A DNA stretch of 64,000 nucleotides from Begonia masoniana (Eukaryota; Streptophyta; Magnoliopsida; Cucurbitales; Begoniaceae), in contig CM039502.1 of NCBI GenBank assembly GCA_022432975.1, forward strand, positions 70,152,848-70,216,847. The letters run 5' to 3'. The notes below the pieces were generated by a model. That model saw only the letters and a program-made list of their open reading frames with translations. It was not told the DNA's origin and ran no database searches. Position 1 is the first letter of the stretch; the number at the start of each line of letters is the position of its first letter. Of this stretch, positions 47,085 to 58,550 are shown in pieces. A program made the position numbers and the translations under genes.

Positions 47085-48685
47085 TCATCTAGAAATACTT
47101 ATGGAAAGTTTTGGACAACTAAGACATTTTGAGGACTTGTCTTTCCTACAAGTTGTGTGTCTAAAACACTGGCCAAAAAGCACAAATACTTCCCCGCATG
47201 GAGAAGGTCTAGCGTCGATAGGGGCAATAACAAACATTTCCTTATACTTCTTCAAGGCTTGGAAGGTATGTTTCTTACCACCAGGGGAACTAACTATTTC
47301 AGTCCTACAATCGATTGTGGCATAATGCTTAAACAACCAGTCTATTCCTAGGATTACATCAAATCCCATTATCTCCATGATAATGAGATCAGCAGGTAGA
47401 TTCATGTTTCCCACTAACACCACACTATCAAGCATCACTCGGCTAGAGTGCATGCATTCTCCAGAGGGTAACGTGACATTAAACACATGTTCAGATGGCG
47501 TAGGTCGTACATCTAACTTAACAGCAAATGCAGACGCTATAAACGAATGTGTTGCACCAGAATCTATTAAAGTAAAAGCAGGTATAGAGTTGATCAATAT
47601 GGTACCTGACACTACAGCGGGCTGTTCTTCATCACCTGACTCCATCATGGAGAATATCCTTGGTTTTATCTTAGCAGGGCCACTCTTTAAAGCTGGACAG
47701 TCTCTGTTAATATGGCCGACTTTGTTACAGTGGAAGCATCGAATGACTCTGGGCTTTGGGCAATCCTTGAATGTGTGTCCAACTTCTTCAAAGTTGTAAC
47801 ACTTTCCTGAGCCAATTCTGCACTCTCCCGGGTGATTTTTCAAACATTTCAGACATTGGGGAAACTTCCTAGTATTCTGTACCTTCATTCCTGTTCCTTG
47901 GCTACCCTGGCCTTCATTGGGCCTCTTCATCCCTCTCTGTTGGTGTGGCTGAATGAACTTTCGTGGGACTTCCTTTGGTCCAACACACTTCATTTCTGCT
48001 TCTTCCACTTCCAATGTAGTGGACACAACTTCTCCGTAAGACAAACCTTTAATACCCAAAAACTTGACTCATCTGTAAATTTCTGGTTTCAGTCCCTGCA
48101 TAAATTGAAACACCTTCTCCTCATTCCTGTGAAAAAAATGTCCAGCAAACCTGGACAGGAACTCAAACTGCTATTGTACTCAGACACGGACCCCGTCTGC
48201 TTCAAGTTCAGAAACTCCACCTTCTTTACGGCCTGGACGGTGCTGTTAAAGTATTTCTCATAGAAAATTTCCTTGAATTGTGACCAAGACATAGCCAGAA
48301 CATCAGTGGTGGTCTCCATTGTTTCCCACCAACGTAGAGCATCCCCAGCCAAATGGAATGTTGCCAAGGTGACTTTGTCTCCTTCTCCAACGTTGGCACA
48401 TATGAACATACTCTCAATCTTCCTAAGTCATCCCTCAGCAACAATCGGATTGGATGACTGTCCATCAAATGTGGGCGGTTGCAATCTCCAGAATCTGTCT
48501 CTTGCTTGCTCATTGTTGGAACACGAGTTGGCACTCCCTTGCACATCTCGGTTCAAAAGTAGCCCCAGTTTTTCAGATTGCTGACGTAATAAAGCTGTCA
48601 GCTCCCTAATCACACTAGGATCCTCCTCAGTTCTCAAATTCGGCATGTCTCTCGGTACTCTTGGTCTTCTTGGTAGTCTAGCCAT
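47085..48685 (-). pseudogene. gag: Gypsy C gag and protease region
   Basis: Gag starts at ATG 48685-48683 (M-A-R-L-P-R-R-P). An early stop falls after residue 85 or so near 48428. The gag core (G-D-A-L-R-W-W-E-T near 48340; W-S-Q-F-K-E-I-F near 48285) is followed by frameshifts near 48090-48060. An open frame 48059-47085 carries CCHC knuckles (C-Y-N-F-E-E-V-G-H-T-F-K-D-C and C-F-H-C-N-K-V-G-H-I-N-R-D-C, near 47800-47700). It also has an aspartic-protease box L-I-D-S-G-A-T-H-S-F (near 47575-47545) and the I-L-G-I-D-W-L motif near 47350. Confidence 0.9.
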
Positions 48686-48824
48686 TTTGCTATATTCCTG
48701 GACAAAGTTAATTACTCTCATAAATATCTAATAACTAAGGTTCACATAAACACTTATAGTTGTTGGAGTACTTCCATGCGACGATAGGTACTGATGAGTG
48801 ATCTTTTGAACAGTTTAACAAAAT

Positions 48825-48837
48825 GTCTTTGATACCA
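48825..48837 (-). promoter_or_regulatory. Primer-binding site of gypsy C
   Basis: Minus strand TGGTATCAAAGAC three bases inside the LTR boundary, an initiator-Met-type site with substitutions. Confidence 0.82.
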
Positions 48838-48840
48838 TAC

Positions 48841-51281
48841 TGTAACGCCCCAAATTTAATAAACCCGGTTCGCTACTCAATATACTGAACCAAACTATGA
48901 CATTTAGAGAAAATTTTTAAAACTTCACTCAACGATCAAATTTGACCTTATAAAAAGAACGTCAAAACTTGCAGCGGAAAATCATTTGTATAAAACAGCA
49001 TTGATATACTAATTAAAATATTAGAGACAATTGGTTGAAAGAAAACGAAAAAAAATATAAAACAAAACACATCAACCGTTGAATAGTCTCAGCGGTAGAA
49101 ATAGAGACAGAATAGTCTCGGCGGTAGAAGTAGAGATAGAATACATCTTCTGCTACCGACATCCACCGCTCAACAGTAAAACTCAACCTCCACCGATAGA
49201 CAACATCTACCAATAGAAAACTTCTACCGATCGATAACATCTACCGATAGACAACATCTACCGATAGACAACATCTACCGATAGACAATTCCTACCGATT
49301 GATAACATCTACCGGTAAACAGTAACACTCAACATCCACCGATAGACAACATCTACCGATAGACAACATCTACCGGTAAACAGTAACACTCAACATCCAC
49401 CAATAGACAACATCTACTGATAGACAACATCTATCGATAAACAGTAACACTCAACATCCACCGATAGACAACATCTACCGATAGACAACATCTACCGATA
49501 GACAACATCTACCGATAGACAACATCTACCGATAGACAACATCTACCGATAGACAACATCTACCGATAGACAACATCTACCGATAGACAACATCTACCGA
49601 TAGACAACATCTACCGGTAAACAGTAACACTCAACATCCACCGATAGACAACATCTACCGGTAAACAGTAACACTCAACATCCACCGATAGACAACATCT
49701 ACTACCGATAGACAACATCTACCGGTAAACAGTAACACTCAACATCCACCAATAGACAACATCTACTGATAGACAACATCTATCACCAATAGACAACATC
49801 TACTGATAGACAACATCTATCGGATAAACAGTAACACTCAACATCCACCGATAGACAACATCTACCAATAGACAACAGAACAGCGTATCAACCATTTACA
49901 CTCTAAACAAAGGACAACTCCGACTGCTAGAAGAACTTGTAAATTTTACTGAAATCATTCAAAACAACATGACCCAGTGAAATGCTTAAAAACTAGTAAG
50001 AATCACAGTTAGAACTAAAAATGTATCATTATCTGAGAAATCTCAAAATGTATATCAGAAATACTAAAAACTATCACTATCATTAAAATTCTCAGCACAC
50101 TTCGACAAACATCAATCCATTTAGACTTCATATGCAGACATTAGTCAAACCGCCTCATCAGAGCACCAAACCGCGGCATAGATGTGCTCCATCAACTTTA
50201 CATATCCTTCTGTAAACTCAGAGAAATCACCTGTTGTAACCTTGGCACCTACATCACAAAACTCATCTATTAGCCTAATGCTAAATAAGTAGAGTAAAAT
50301 GAAATGAAGTACTGAAACATAAAACTTAATCATGCAGTTTCTACTTTCACAACTCAGTTGTATTCATTTTATGTTGATCCCTCTATACAATGGGAGGTGG
50401 ATCAATTTCTCAAGGTCTACATCCTCTACTCGATTAAGGGGCAGATTAGTTCCCTTAATAGCTGATCTGATCCCTTCTTCGATGGGAAGTGGATCAATTT
50501 TTCTCAAAGTCTACATCCTCTACTCGATTATGGGGCGGATTAATTCCCTTAATAGTTTGTCTGTTACAACATGTTACCATGCCATTACATGTAAATTCAT
50601 TTTCATACTCATTCAATAAAACATAATGCATGACATACTGGAAACAATCAAGCATGCATAAACCTACTGTTTTGTGATGTAGACCTGAAGGCACACACAT
50701 ACTCTACTTACCTGGTTTCCTGAGAGATTCCTGGTTGTAAGCTACTTCAAGAGTTGGCTCACCTAAAACATAAGCACAACATTACTTAACTTCATTGTAA
50801 ACTATCCAGAAATTTAAGGGAAACTAGTATGGAGGCCCTGTTCTTCGTACATTCCCAATTCACTACAAAACCTAGTTTGGAGGCCCTGTTCTTCGTACAT
50901 TCCCAATTCACTACAAAATCGAACTCAACTCCTACTCCCAGCATTCTCAAAATATGCATCTATAACCCTCTCTATTACTTATAATCACTAAAACAGCGAG
51001 AGATCGAAGTAAAATTCACCTAAGTCGAAGAAGAATCGAAGAGGACGTCACCTCGAGGAACAACTAAGCTTGAATGCCGAAAGAGGGAAAAATGAAACAG
51101 TGGCGGCTAAACCTTCATTAAACCTTCTACTTATAACACTTGCTTCACAATTACTCAAATGCCCTTGGCTAATCAACTTTAATCTATTTAAGCAACCAAT
51201 CAAATTTACTTAATTTTATAAAAATACAAGTCACAAAATGTTACTAATAAAAATCAGGGCTGACAATTACCGGTTGCTACA
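48841..51281 (-). repeat. 5' LTR of gypsy C
   Basis: 2441 bp, plus-strand TGTAACGCCCC to GGTTGCTACA, partner of 25910-31486. It contains the shorter copy of the 17-bp minisatellite (49159-49875) and a local duplication of CTAGTTTGGAGGCCCTGTTC... near 50826-50920. Confidence 0.93.
49159..49875. repeat. 17-bp minisatellite in 5' LTR of gypsy C
   Basis: Same ACATCTACCGATAGACA unit and CGGTAAACAGTAACACTCAAC higher-order unit as 26228-27440, with fewer copies and more variants. Confidence 0.9.
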
Positions 51282-51388
51282 AAAAGGCATACACTTTTCG
51301 AAGGAAGTATGGATATGAGGCAATGAGAGGTGTCGTGTCAATGTCAAGAACTACACACTAAGCAAATTTTGGGGATAAAATTTTATTT

Positions 51389-51401
51389 AAAGAGGGTGGA
51401 A
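51389..51401 (+). promoter_or_regulatory. Polypurine tract of gypsy B
   Basis: AAAGAGGGTGGAA directly before TGTAACACCCG of the 3' LTR, preceded by GGGGATAAAATTTTA. Confidence 0.88.
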
Positions 51402-51514
51402 TGTAACACCCGAAATTTCTTTAGCTTGAAATTGTCCCTGAATTTCTTTGCACAAAACTTGGATATAATGCAAAGTATCTTTTGATAAATTTGTCGATGA
51501 ACAAATGGATGACG

Positions 51515-52050
<536 letters not shown>

Positions 52051-53079
52051 CATAATAAGTAAAATGAAAAGCTTCTACGTTGAAGCATCCAAGGAGAATA
52101 AACCTACATGTAATTTTATGGGAATTGAGAGGTGAAAATGGAAAATGAAAGTTTAAATACTTGGTTGAAAATTTAACACCAAAGCATCATTTATAAATTA
52201 ACCCTAAAACTCCTTACTCATTCTTCTTCTTCTCCACGAAAAATAGCAGCCCACTCCTTCCATTGAACACTCCTTCCCATGCCAAAGCTTTCCTCTTGTG
52301 AAGATTTAAGGTAAGAAAAATATAGTTTATAAGTTAGATAGGTTAGTTGTTGTCTATTTTGAGTTTTGAAAGGAATTTTGTGCTTGGGTTTTTGCAACCC
52401 AACAGAAAAGTGGTCAAGTGCTCAATAATTGCTAAGGATGCCAGGTAAGATTATATTGCATGTGCTCGGCCCTTAATGCCTACATCACAAAGGTACTAGG
52501 TCTTTATATGCTTGAAGGGGTACACTAATTGGTAGTTAGGTTATTAAAATATATTTTATGTTCAGTGTCGTTGTTTTATTGAAATGTCTTGAGAAATTGT
52601 CTATGTTTATGCTTGGAGGATATGTTTACATGTTGCGTTATGTTATATGTGCACCGTATGTTCATGCATTACGTTTTCAAGAAATCATGCAAAATATTTT
52701 ATGCGCATGTTTTATGTAAGAAAGATAAGTAAATATTAAAAGTAATGTACCGGTTAAGTTGTGGGACGGGGAATGGCTTATGTTGTGTTCTTGTCCTTCT
52801 CTGGAACTTCTGTAAAATCGTCATCACCTAAGGACATACTGGTAATTGTCCTTCCCTGGGACAAGGTAAAAACACTAACCCATGTCATGTATACTGAGCC
52901 TACTCCCCTAACACACCCTTTTAACCATCATATCCACTTGAATCTAAATGTAAAGTATGTACATAATCTTGCTGAGCATTAGGCTCATTAGTTAAACTCT
53001 GTGATGTAGGTATTGACCGTACAAGTGAGGACTTCAAACCTCAGGTGGATCATTAGGTGCAGTTGGAAGGGTATTCCAC

Positions 53080-54078
53080 AGAGAGCAAATTTGCTCTCTG
53101 TTGTGTTTTACAGAGAGCAAAAACACGACAGAGAGCAAATTTGCTCTCTGTTGTGTTTTACAGAGAGCAAAAACACGACAGAGAGCAAAAACACGACAGA
53201 GAGCAAAAACACGACAGAGAGCAAAAACACGACAGAGAGCAAAAACACGACAGAGAGCAAATTTGCTCTCTGTTGTGTTTTACAGAGAGCAAAAACACGA
53301 CAGAGAGCAAAAACACGACAGAGAGCAAATTTGCTCTCTGTTGTGTTTTACAGAGAGCAAAAACACGACAGAGAGCAAATTTGCTCTCTGTTGTGTTTTA
53401 CAGAGAGCAAAAACACGACAGAGAGCAAATTTGCTCTCTGTTGTGTTTTACAGAGAGCAAAAACACGACAGAGAGCAAAAACACGACAGAGAGCAAAAAC
53501 ACGACAGAGAGCAAATTTGCTCTCTGTTGTGTTTTACAGAGAGCAAAAACACGACAGAGAGCAAATTTGCTCTCTGTTGTGTTTTACAGAGAGCAAAAAC
53601 ACGACAGAGAGCAAAAACACGACAGAGAGCAAATTTGCTCTCTGTTGTGTTTTACAGAGAGCAAAAACACGACAGAGAGCAAAAACACGACAGAGAGCAA
53701 ATTTGCTCTCTGTTGTGTTTTACAGAGAGCAAAAACACGACAGAGAGCAAATTTGCTCTCTGTTGTGTTTTACAGAGAGCAAAAACACGACAGAGAGCAA
53801 ATTTGCTCTCTGTTGTGTTTTACAGAGAGCAAAAACACGACAGAGAGCAAATTTGCTCTCTGTTGTGTTTTACAGAGAGCAAAAACACGACAGAGAGCAA
53901 ATTTGCTCTCTGTTGTGTTTTACAGAGAGCAAAAACACGACAGAGAGCAAAAACACGACAGAGAGCAAATTTGCTCTCTGTTGTGTTTTACAGAGAGCAA
54001 AAACACGACAGAGAGCAAAAACACGACAGAGAGCAAAAACACGACAGAGAGCAAAAACACGACAGAGAGCAAAAACAC
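53080..54078. repeat. Palindrome-rich tandem array (CAGAGAGCAAAAACACGA and AGAGCAAATTTGCTCT units)
   Basis: About 1 kb built from two modules: an 18-bp unit CAGAGAGCAAAAACACGA, and a unit containing the perfect 24-bp palindrome centred on GCAAATTTGC followed by TGTGTTTTA. I count 15 palindromes. With flanks each forms a 40-bp near-palindrome with one G/T-type mismatch. The array is bounded by a 35-36 bp duplication of LTR sequence (53045-53079 and 54079-54114; GTGGATCATTAGGTGCAG...). The paralogous LTR copies at 21650 and 22625 have this site without an array. The same unit occurs inside the nearby hAT element at 54866-55024. Long frames across it are artefacts. Confidence 0.95.
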
Positions 54079-54865
54079 GTGGATCATTAGGTGCAGTTGG
54101 AAGGGTATTTCCACGGTAGTGACCTGGTGATTGTTATGGCAATTTCGACCGTGGCTAGTATGTTTATATTTAGTTTAAGTTCGTGTATAGAAAAGTATGG
54201 ATGTTTTGATAGGAGGATGTATAGATAACTTTTGAGATGTAGAAAATATGGAACTGTTTGGGAGTTATTTCGTCTATATGGATATGTTCAGTTTTCAAGG
54301 TCATTCATGCTAGGGGTGTGCAAACCGAACCGAAACCGGTGAACCGAACCAGAACCAGTGAATTAGGTTCGGTTTTCACCAGGTTTTGAGCATAGGTTCT
54401 GTTCGAATCGGTTTAATTTTATAGGAACCGATGAATTAGGTTCGGTTTTTGGTTTGGATCTGCAAAAACTGATCAAAACTGAACCGAACCGAACTTTAAC
54501 TAAAAACAAAAAAAAATCGAAAATGAAACCAAAAGCCCTAAATCATCAGGGTTCAGTCTTCAGTCTTCACTTTACTATTCAATCTTCATCTCAGAATCTC
54601 TCCTCCAGAGACGACACACCGCACACGCAGTCGCAGACGAAGGCGATCCAGCGACGGCAAGGCGACGACGACAGACACAGCAGACGACGACAGGCTCACA
54701 GCAAGACCGATGACAGCAGCACAGACGACAGCAGCACCGAGTAGGCTTCAGAACAACAGGGTATGTTTTATTCCCTCATTCGTTGCTTGATAGTTGATTT
54801 TCTGTTTGACAGGCTTCAAAATCAATGATTTTGCATTTTTGCTCTTTGTGAACTGTGAACAAACG

Positions 54866-55024
54866 ACAGAGAGCAAAACTTGTGTTGATTTTGCTCTCTG
54901 TCATTTGTTCACAGAAAGAAAAAACACGACAGAGAGCAAATTTGCTCTCTGTTGTGTTTTTACAGAGAGCAAAAACACGACAGAGAGCAAATTTGCTCTC
55001 TTTCGTGTGTTCACAGAGAGCAAA
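54866..55024. repeat. Palindromic repeat in the hAT leader (match to the nearby array)
   Basis: Contains degenerate to exact copies of the ACAGAGAGCAAA/TTTGCTCTCTGT palindrome, with spacers such as TCATTTGTTCACAG and TGTGTTTTTACAG. It is less uniform than 53080-54078, as expected of the source rather than the product. Confidence 0.9.
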
Positions 55025-55329
55025 AATTACATGTTTGTTTTATTAATCTTTAGATTTTCCACTGTATAGTTAGTTAGTTACATAATGTTTCTGTTTTGGG
55101 AGACTCTTCGGGCGTGACCGAGAGCAATTTATTTCATTTCTTTGTTTGTTATGTGCTGTTTTATTAATATTTCTGTTTTATGAGACTCTTCGAGCGTGAC
55201 CGAGAGCAATTTATTTCATTTCTTTGTTTGTTTTGTGATGTTCAATCATGTCTGAGAGCATTAGATTAGAGCAACATGTGTAGTATTATGATGTAGTCGT
55301 TGATTTTGATTGATTAAATTTGTTTTAAG

Positions 55330-57394
55330 ATGGAAAGCATTAATGATAGTGTAGAGGGTCCTGCACGTAGTCAAACGAAAAGGAAAAAATCAGAAGTTTG
55401 GAATCATTTTACGAAGATTGACAGTACTAATAGTAGCAATCCTAGAGCAAAATGTAATCATTGCTCACAGTCATATGCATGTCATCCATCGAAGAATGGG
55501 ACAACAAACTTGAAAAAACACATTCTTAATTGCAACAAATTATTGGCAAGTGTTGATAGGAAGCAAAAGACATTAAGCTTTCAGAATATGGGAGGGGAAT
55601 CGAGTGTAACTTGTTTTAGTCTTGAAACTTGTCGAGAATTGCTTGCAAAGATGATTATTGTTGATGAATTGCCTTTAAAATTCGTTGAAGGAGAGGGTTT
55701 TAAAACATATTCACAATATGTTCAACCTAAGTTTTCCATACCTTCTAGAACTACCATTGGACGAGATATTATGAGTATTTATGAGAAAGAAAAATTGAAA
55801 TTGAAAGATTATTTTAGAAATACATCTCAACGAGTATGCTTGACTACAGATACATGGACTTCTGTGCAAAATTTGAATTACATGGTATTAACTGCTCATT
55901 ACATTGATAGTGATTGGATATTGAGTAAGAGAATTATCAATTTTTGCTTGATTTCGAATCATAAAGGCAAAACGATTGGTAAAGAAATAGAAAGATGTTT
56001 GTTTGAATGGAGAATTGAAAATGTTTTGACGATTACAATTGACAATGCTTCATCGAATGAAGTTGCAATTTCGTATTTGGTCAAAAGTATTAGAAATTTG
56101 AATGGATTAGTTTTGAATGGAGAACACATGCATGTGAGATGTTTTGCACATATTTTGAATTTGATTGTGTGTGATGGTTTAAAAGATCATCAAGAGTCTA
56201 TTGCAAGAGTTCGTAGAATGGTGAAATATGTCCGATCTTCTCCTGCAAGGCTACAACAATTTAGAAATTGTGTTGAAAATGTAAAGATCACTTGCAAAAG
56301 TAATGTTTGTCTTGACGTGCCTACTAGATGGAATTCTACATATTTAATGTTAGAAAGCGCCGAAAAGTATGAAAGAGCTTTTGCAAAGTTAATTGAAAGT
56401 GATAGTCATTATTTTCTTGATTTGAGCGGGGAAAGTGAAAGACCACCCACAATAGAAGACTGGGCTAATATTAGAGAGCTTGTCAAGTTTTTGAAGATCT
56501 TTTACGATACAACTTTTTCCGTTTCGGCCTCCTCACATGTCACCTCCATGTCTAATTTGAAAATGATTATCCATGAGCACTCTCAATGTGATAATCCATT
56601 GTTGAGAAGAATGGCTACTAACATGCAAAGAAAGTTTAACAAATATTGGGGGAGTTGTGATAAATTCAATATGTTGATGTGTGTAGCAATTGTACTAGAC
56701 CCTAGATATAAAATGAAGTTTTTGAAACATTGTCTCAACATGTTGTTTGATAGTGACAAGGTAAATGATTTAGTGAGACAAGTAGAAATTGTGATGGAAA
56801 GATTATATCTCCATTATAAATCTGATTTTGATACTTCAGAAGACAATTCTAGTATGATGGTTAGAACGACTTCTACCGTAACGAGACAAAGTAGTACTTC
56901 AACCCGGAATAAGGTGCATGAGATGTTTTTTAATGATCAAGATGAGGATGGCGATTCAAATAATCAAACTGAAGTTCATCAATATTTATCTGAACGATTA
57001 ACAAAGTTTTCAAATAAAATTAATATTCTAGCATGGTGGAAAGTGAATTCCTTTAAATTTTCACTTTTGAGTAAAATAGCAAGGGATGTATTAGTTATCC
57101 CCATTTCAACAGTTGCTTCAGAATCAGCCTTTAGTAACGGAGGACGTGTGCTCAATTCATTTCGTAGTTCTTTGTCCCCAAAGACTGTCGAGGTGCTTAT
57201 TTGCACTCAAAGTTGGATTCGGACGGCAAAACATCAATCTACCAACTTTAATTCTTCAGTGGCAAATATTGATGAAATTGAACAAGGTATGTACTGTTTT
57301 ATTTTATATCTTTGTTTTCTTTTCGTTTCATACTTATAATTCATTTATGTAATTGATTTATCAACTATATTTTGTAGAGATTCACATCAACTAA
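55330..57394 (+). CDS. hAT transposase (Ac-like, BED zinc finger), 657 aa in two exons
   Basis: ATG 55330 opens a frame without breaks. Exon 1 ends at 57286 (CAAG|GTATGT). Intron 57287-57377 ends TTTTGTAG. Exon 2 adds E-I-H-I-N and TAA at 57392-57394; without splicing the frame would run to 57339. A BED-type zinc finger has C42, C45, H64, C68. The RNase H-like catalytic fold has Asp174 in T-T-D-T-W-T-S and Asp238 in T-I-D-N-A-S-S-N. The R-C-F-A-H-I-L-N-L-I-V motif lies near 274 and L-D-P-R-Y-K near 458. The C-terminal dimerisation block contains W-W-K and S-E-S-A-F-S with Glu598, probably the third acidic residue. Length and domain order match plant RICESLEEPER/Ac-type proteins. It catalyses cut-and-paste transposition in the nucleus. 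Domesticated status is ruled out by the TIRs and target duplication around it. Confidence 0.93.
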
Positions 57395-58511
57395 TGGAGA
57401 AAAAGAAATTCTTCGCAAGATTGGTGGAATAGTTGAAAGGCTTGAGCTAATTTCTGTTTGACATTTGTTCGTTTCTCTATCGTGGCCGTTGATAAATTGA
57501 TATTATTACACTGTTCCATATTCTGTCCAATATTGGTGTTGTTTATTTTTAAAAAAGTTTGTGCTATTGTTTTGCTTTGTAATCCATCTGTACTCTTGAT
57601 TTAGGATCACCATAGAAGTTAGATGTTAATTGTCTTTTTTTTGGAAACAGTGTAATCTTGTGAGAATATTTCATGTTTGTGCCTACTCAATTTCGGATAC
57701 CAGACAAGACTGTGCTAAATGCATGCTATGACATAGATTTTGCTCTGCTTGACATAGATTTTATGAAAGCTAATGTTGCTTTCTGAAGTTTTATTTTTTT
57801 ATCATTATATCCTTTCTCCATTTTTTTTTTTTTGTCATTTCTTGGCTTTTGGTAAATCTAGAGGCAGCGAGGATGTCGACTCCTTCCAGAAAAAGACTGA
57901 TGAGAGATTTCAAGAGATTACAACAAGATCCTCCCGTTGGAAAATAGGTTTTTAAATTTACATTATTTATTTTTTGAAAAATAGGTTGTAAAACCGAAAC
58001 CGAACTGAAAGTTTAGGTTTGGTTTTGGTATGCTGCAAAACCAGTTTCGGTTTTGTAAGTCTGAAACCGAAACCGATCGGTTCGGTTCGGTTTCTCTCCA
58101 AAACCAAACCGAAACCGGTTTTGCACACCCCTAATTCATGCAGTTTGTTTTTGTAATTTTTGCTATGTTTTTTGATACGTTTATGAACTATGATTTTGAG
58201 ATTTAGGGATAAGAATGTTAGAAGGTGAAGGTAATTGTAGTGTTTTTATGGGTTATGAAGTTTTGGGAAAAGTAGGAAGTAATTCCAAATTTTTAATTTT
58301 TTTTTTAATTTTGATTTTTAAGGATGTTTTAACCCAATGTTTTATGATATTTTCCAAATGTAATTTATGAATGTCTTCCACGTATTTTAAAGGGTATAAA
58401 CGTACCAAAAATTGAATTAAAGTTTTAAATAAAAGTCAAAAAAATTTACGTGAAAAACTAAATTCTAGTATGTCATGTTTCGTGGCAGCTTGCAAGGGTT
58501 GTAACATCTAC

Positions 58512-58550
58512 TATCTCTCTTCTTCTCTTAAAAAAAAGATACTTTGTATA
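58512..58550 (+). repeat. Remainder of copia A 3' LTR
   Basis: TATCTCTCTTCTTCTCTTAA continues where 19758 was cut, resembling TTACTCTCTTTCTTTTCTTC in the 5' LTR (near 16880-16910). The right boundary is uncertain. Confidence 0.6.

Larger units (their letters stand above)
25910..51281 (-). mobile_element. Ty3/gypsy chromovirus-type element C, minus strand, with nested insertions
   Basis: On the minus strand: 5' LTR 51281-48841, primer site 48837-48825, gag, protease, reverse transcriptase, RNase H, integrase, chromodomain-like C-terminus, polypurine tract, 3' LTR 31486-25910. Solo LTR F interrupts between reverse transcriptase and RNase H, copia E interrupts integrase, and solo LTR D interrupts the 3' LTR. 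Flanks TTAAG (25905-25909) and AAAAG (51282-51286) are an imperfect duplication. I counted about nine differences in the first 190 bp of the LTR pair. The D-type integrase with a C-terminal chromodomain suggests a Tekay/Del-like chromovirus. Confidence 0.9.
54311..58133 (+). mobile_element. Complete, possibly autonomous hAT-superfamily transposon
   Basis: 3823 bp with perfect 8-bp duplication ATTCATGC (54303-54310, 58134-58141). The TIRs start TAGGGGTGTGCAAA on both ends. Subterminal regions are dense in AACCGAAACCG/GGTTCGGTTT motifs in both orientations. The paralogous LTR at about 22848-22866 shows the uninterrupted site. Inside are a GC-rich leader (54600-54745), a repeat with AGAGAGCAAATTTGCTCTCT palindromes (54866-55024), an 82-bp direct repeat (about 55088-55250), and the transposase gene. 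Confidence 0.96.

Noticed and set aside
53013..54130. Three overlapping frames of 329-368 codons
   Set aside because: All three frames of one strand are open because the palindromic repeat modules lack stops. The peptide is purely repetitive.
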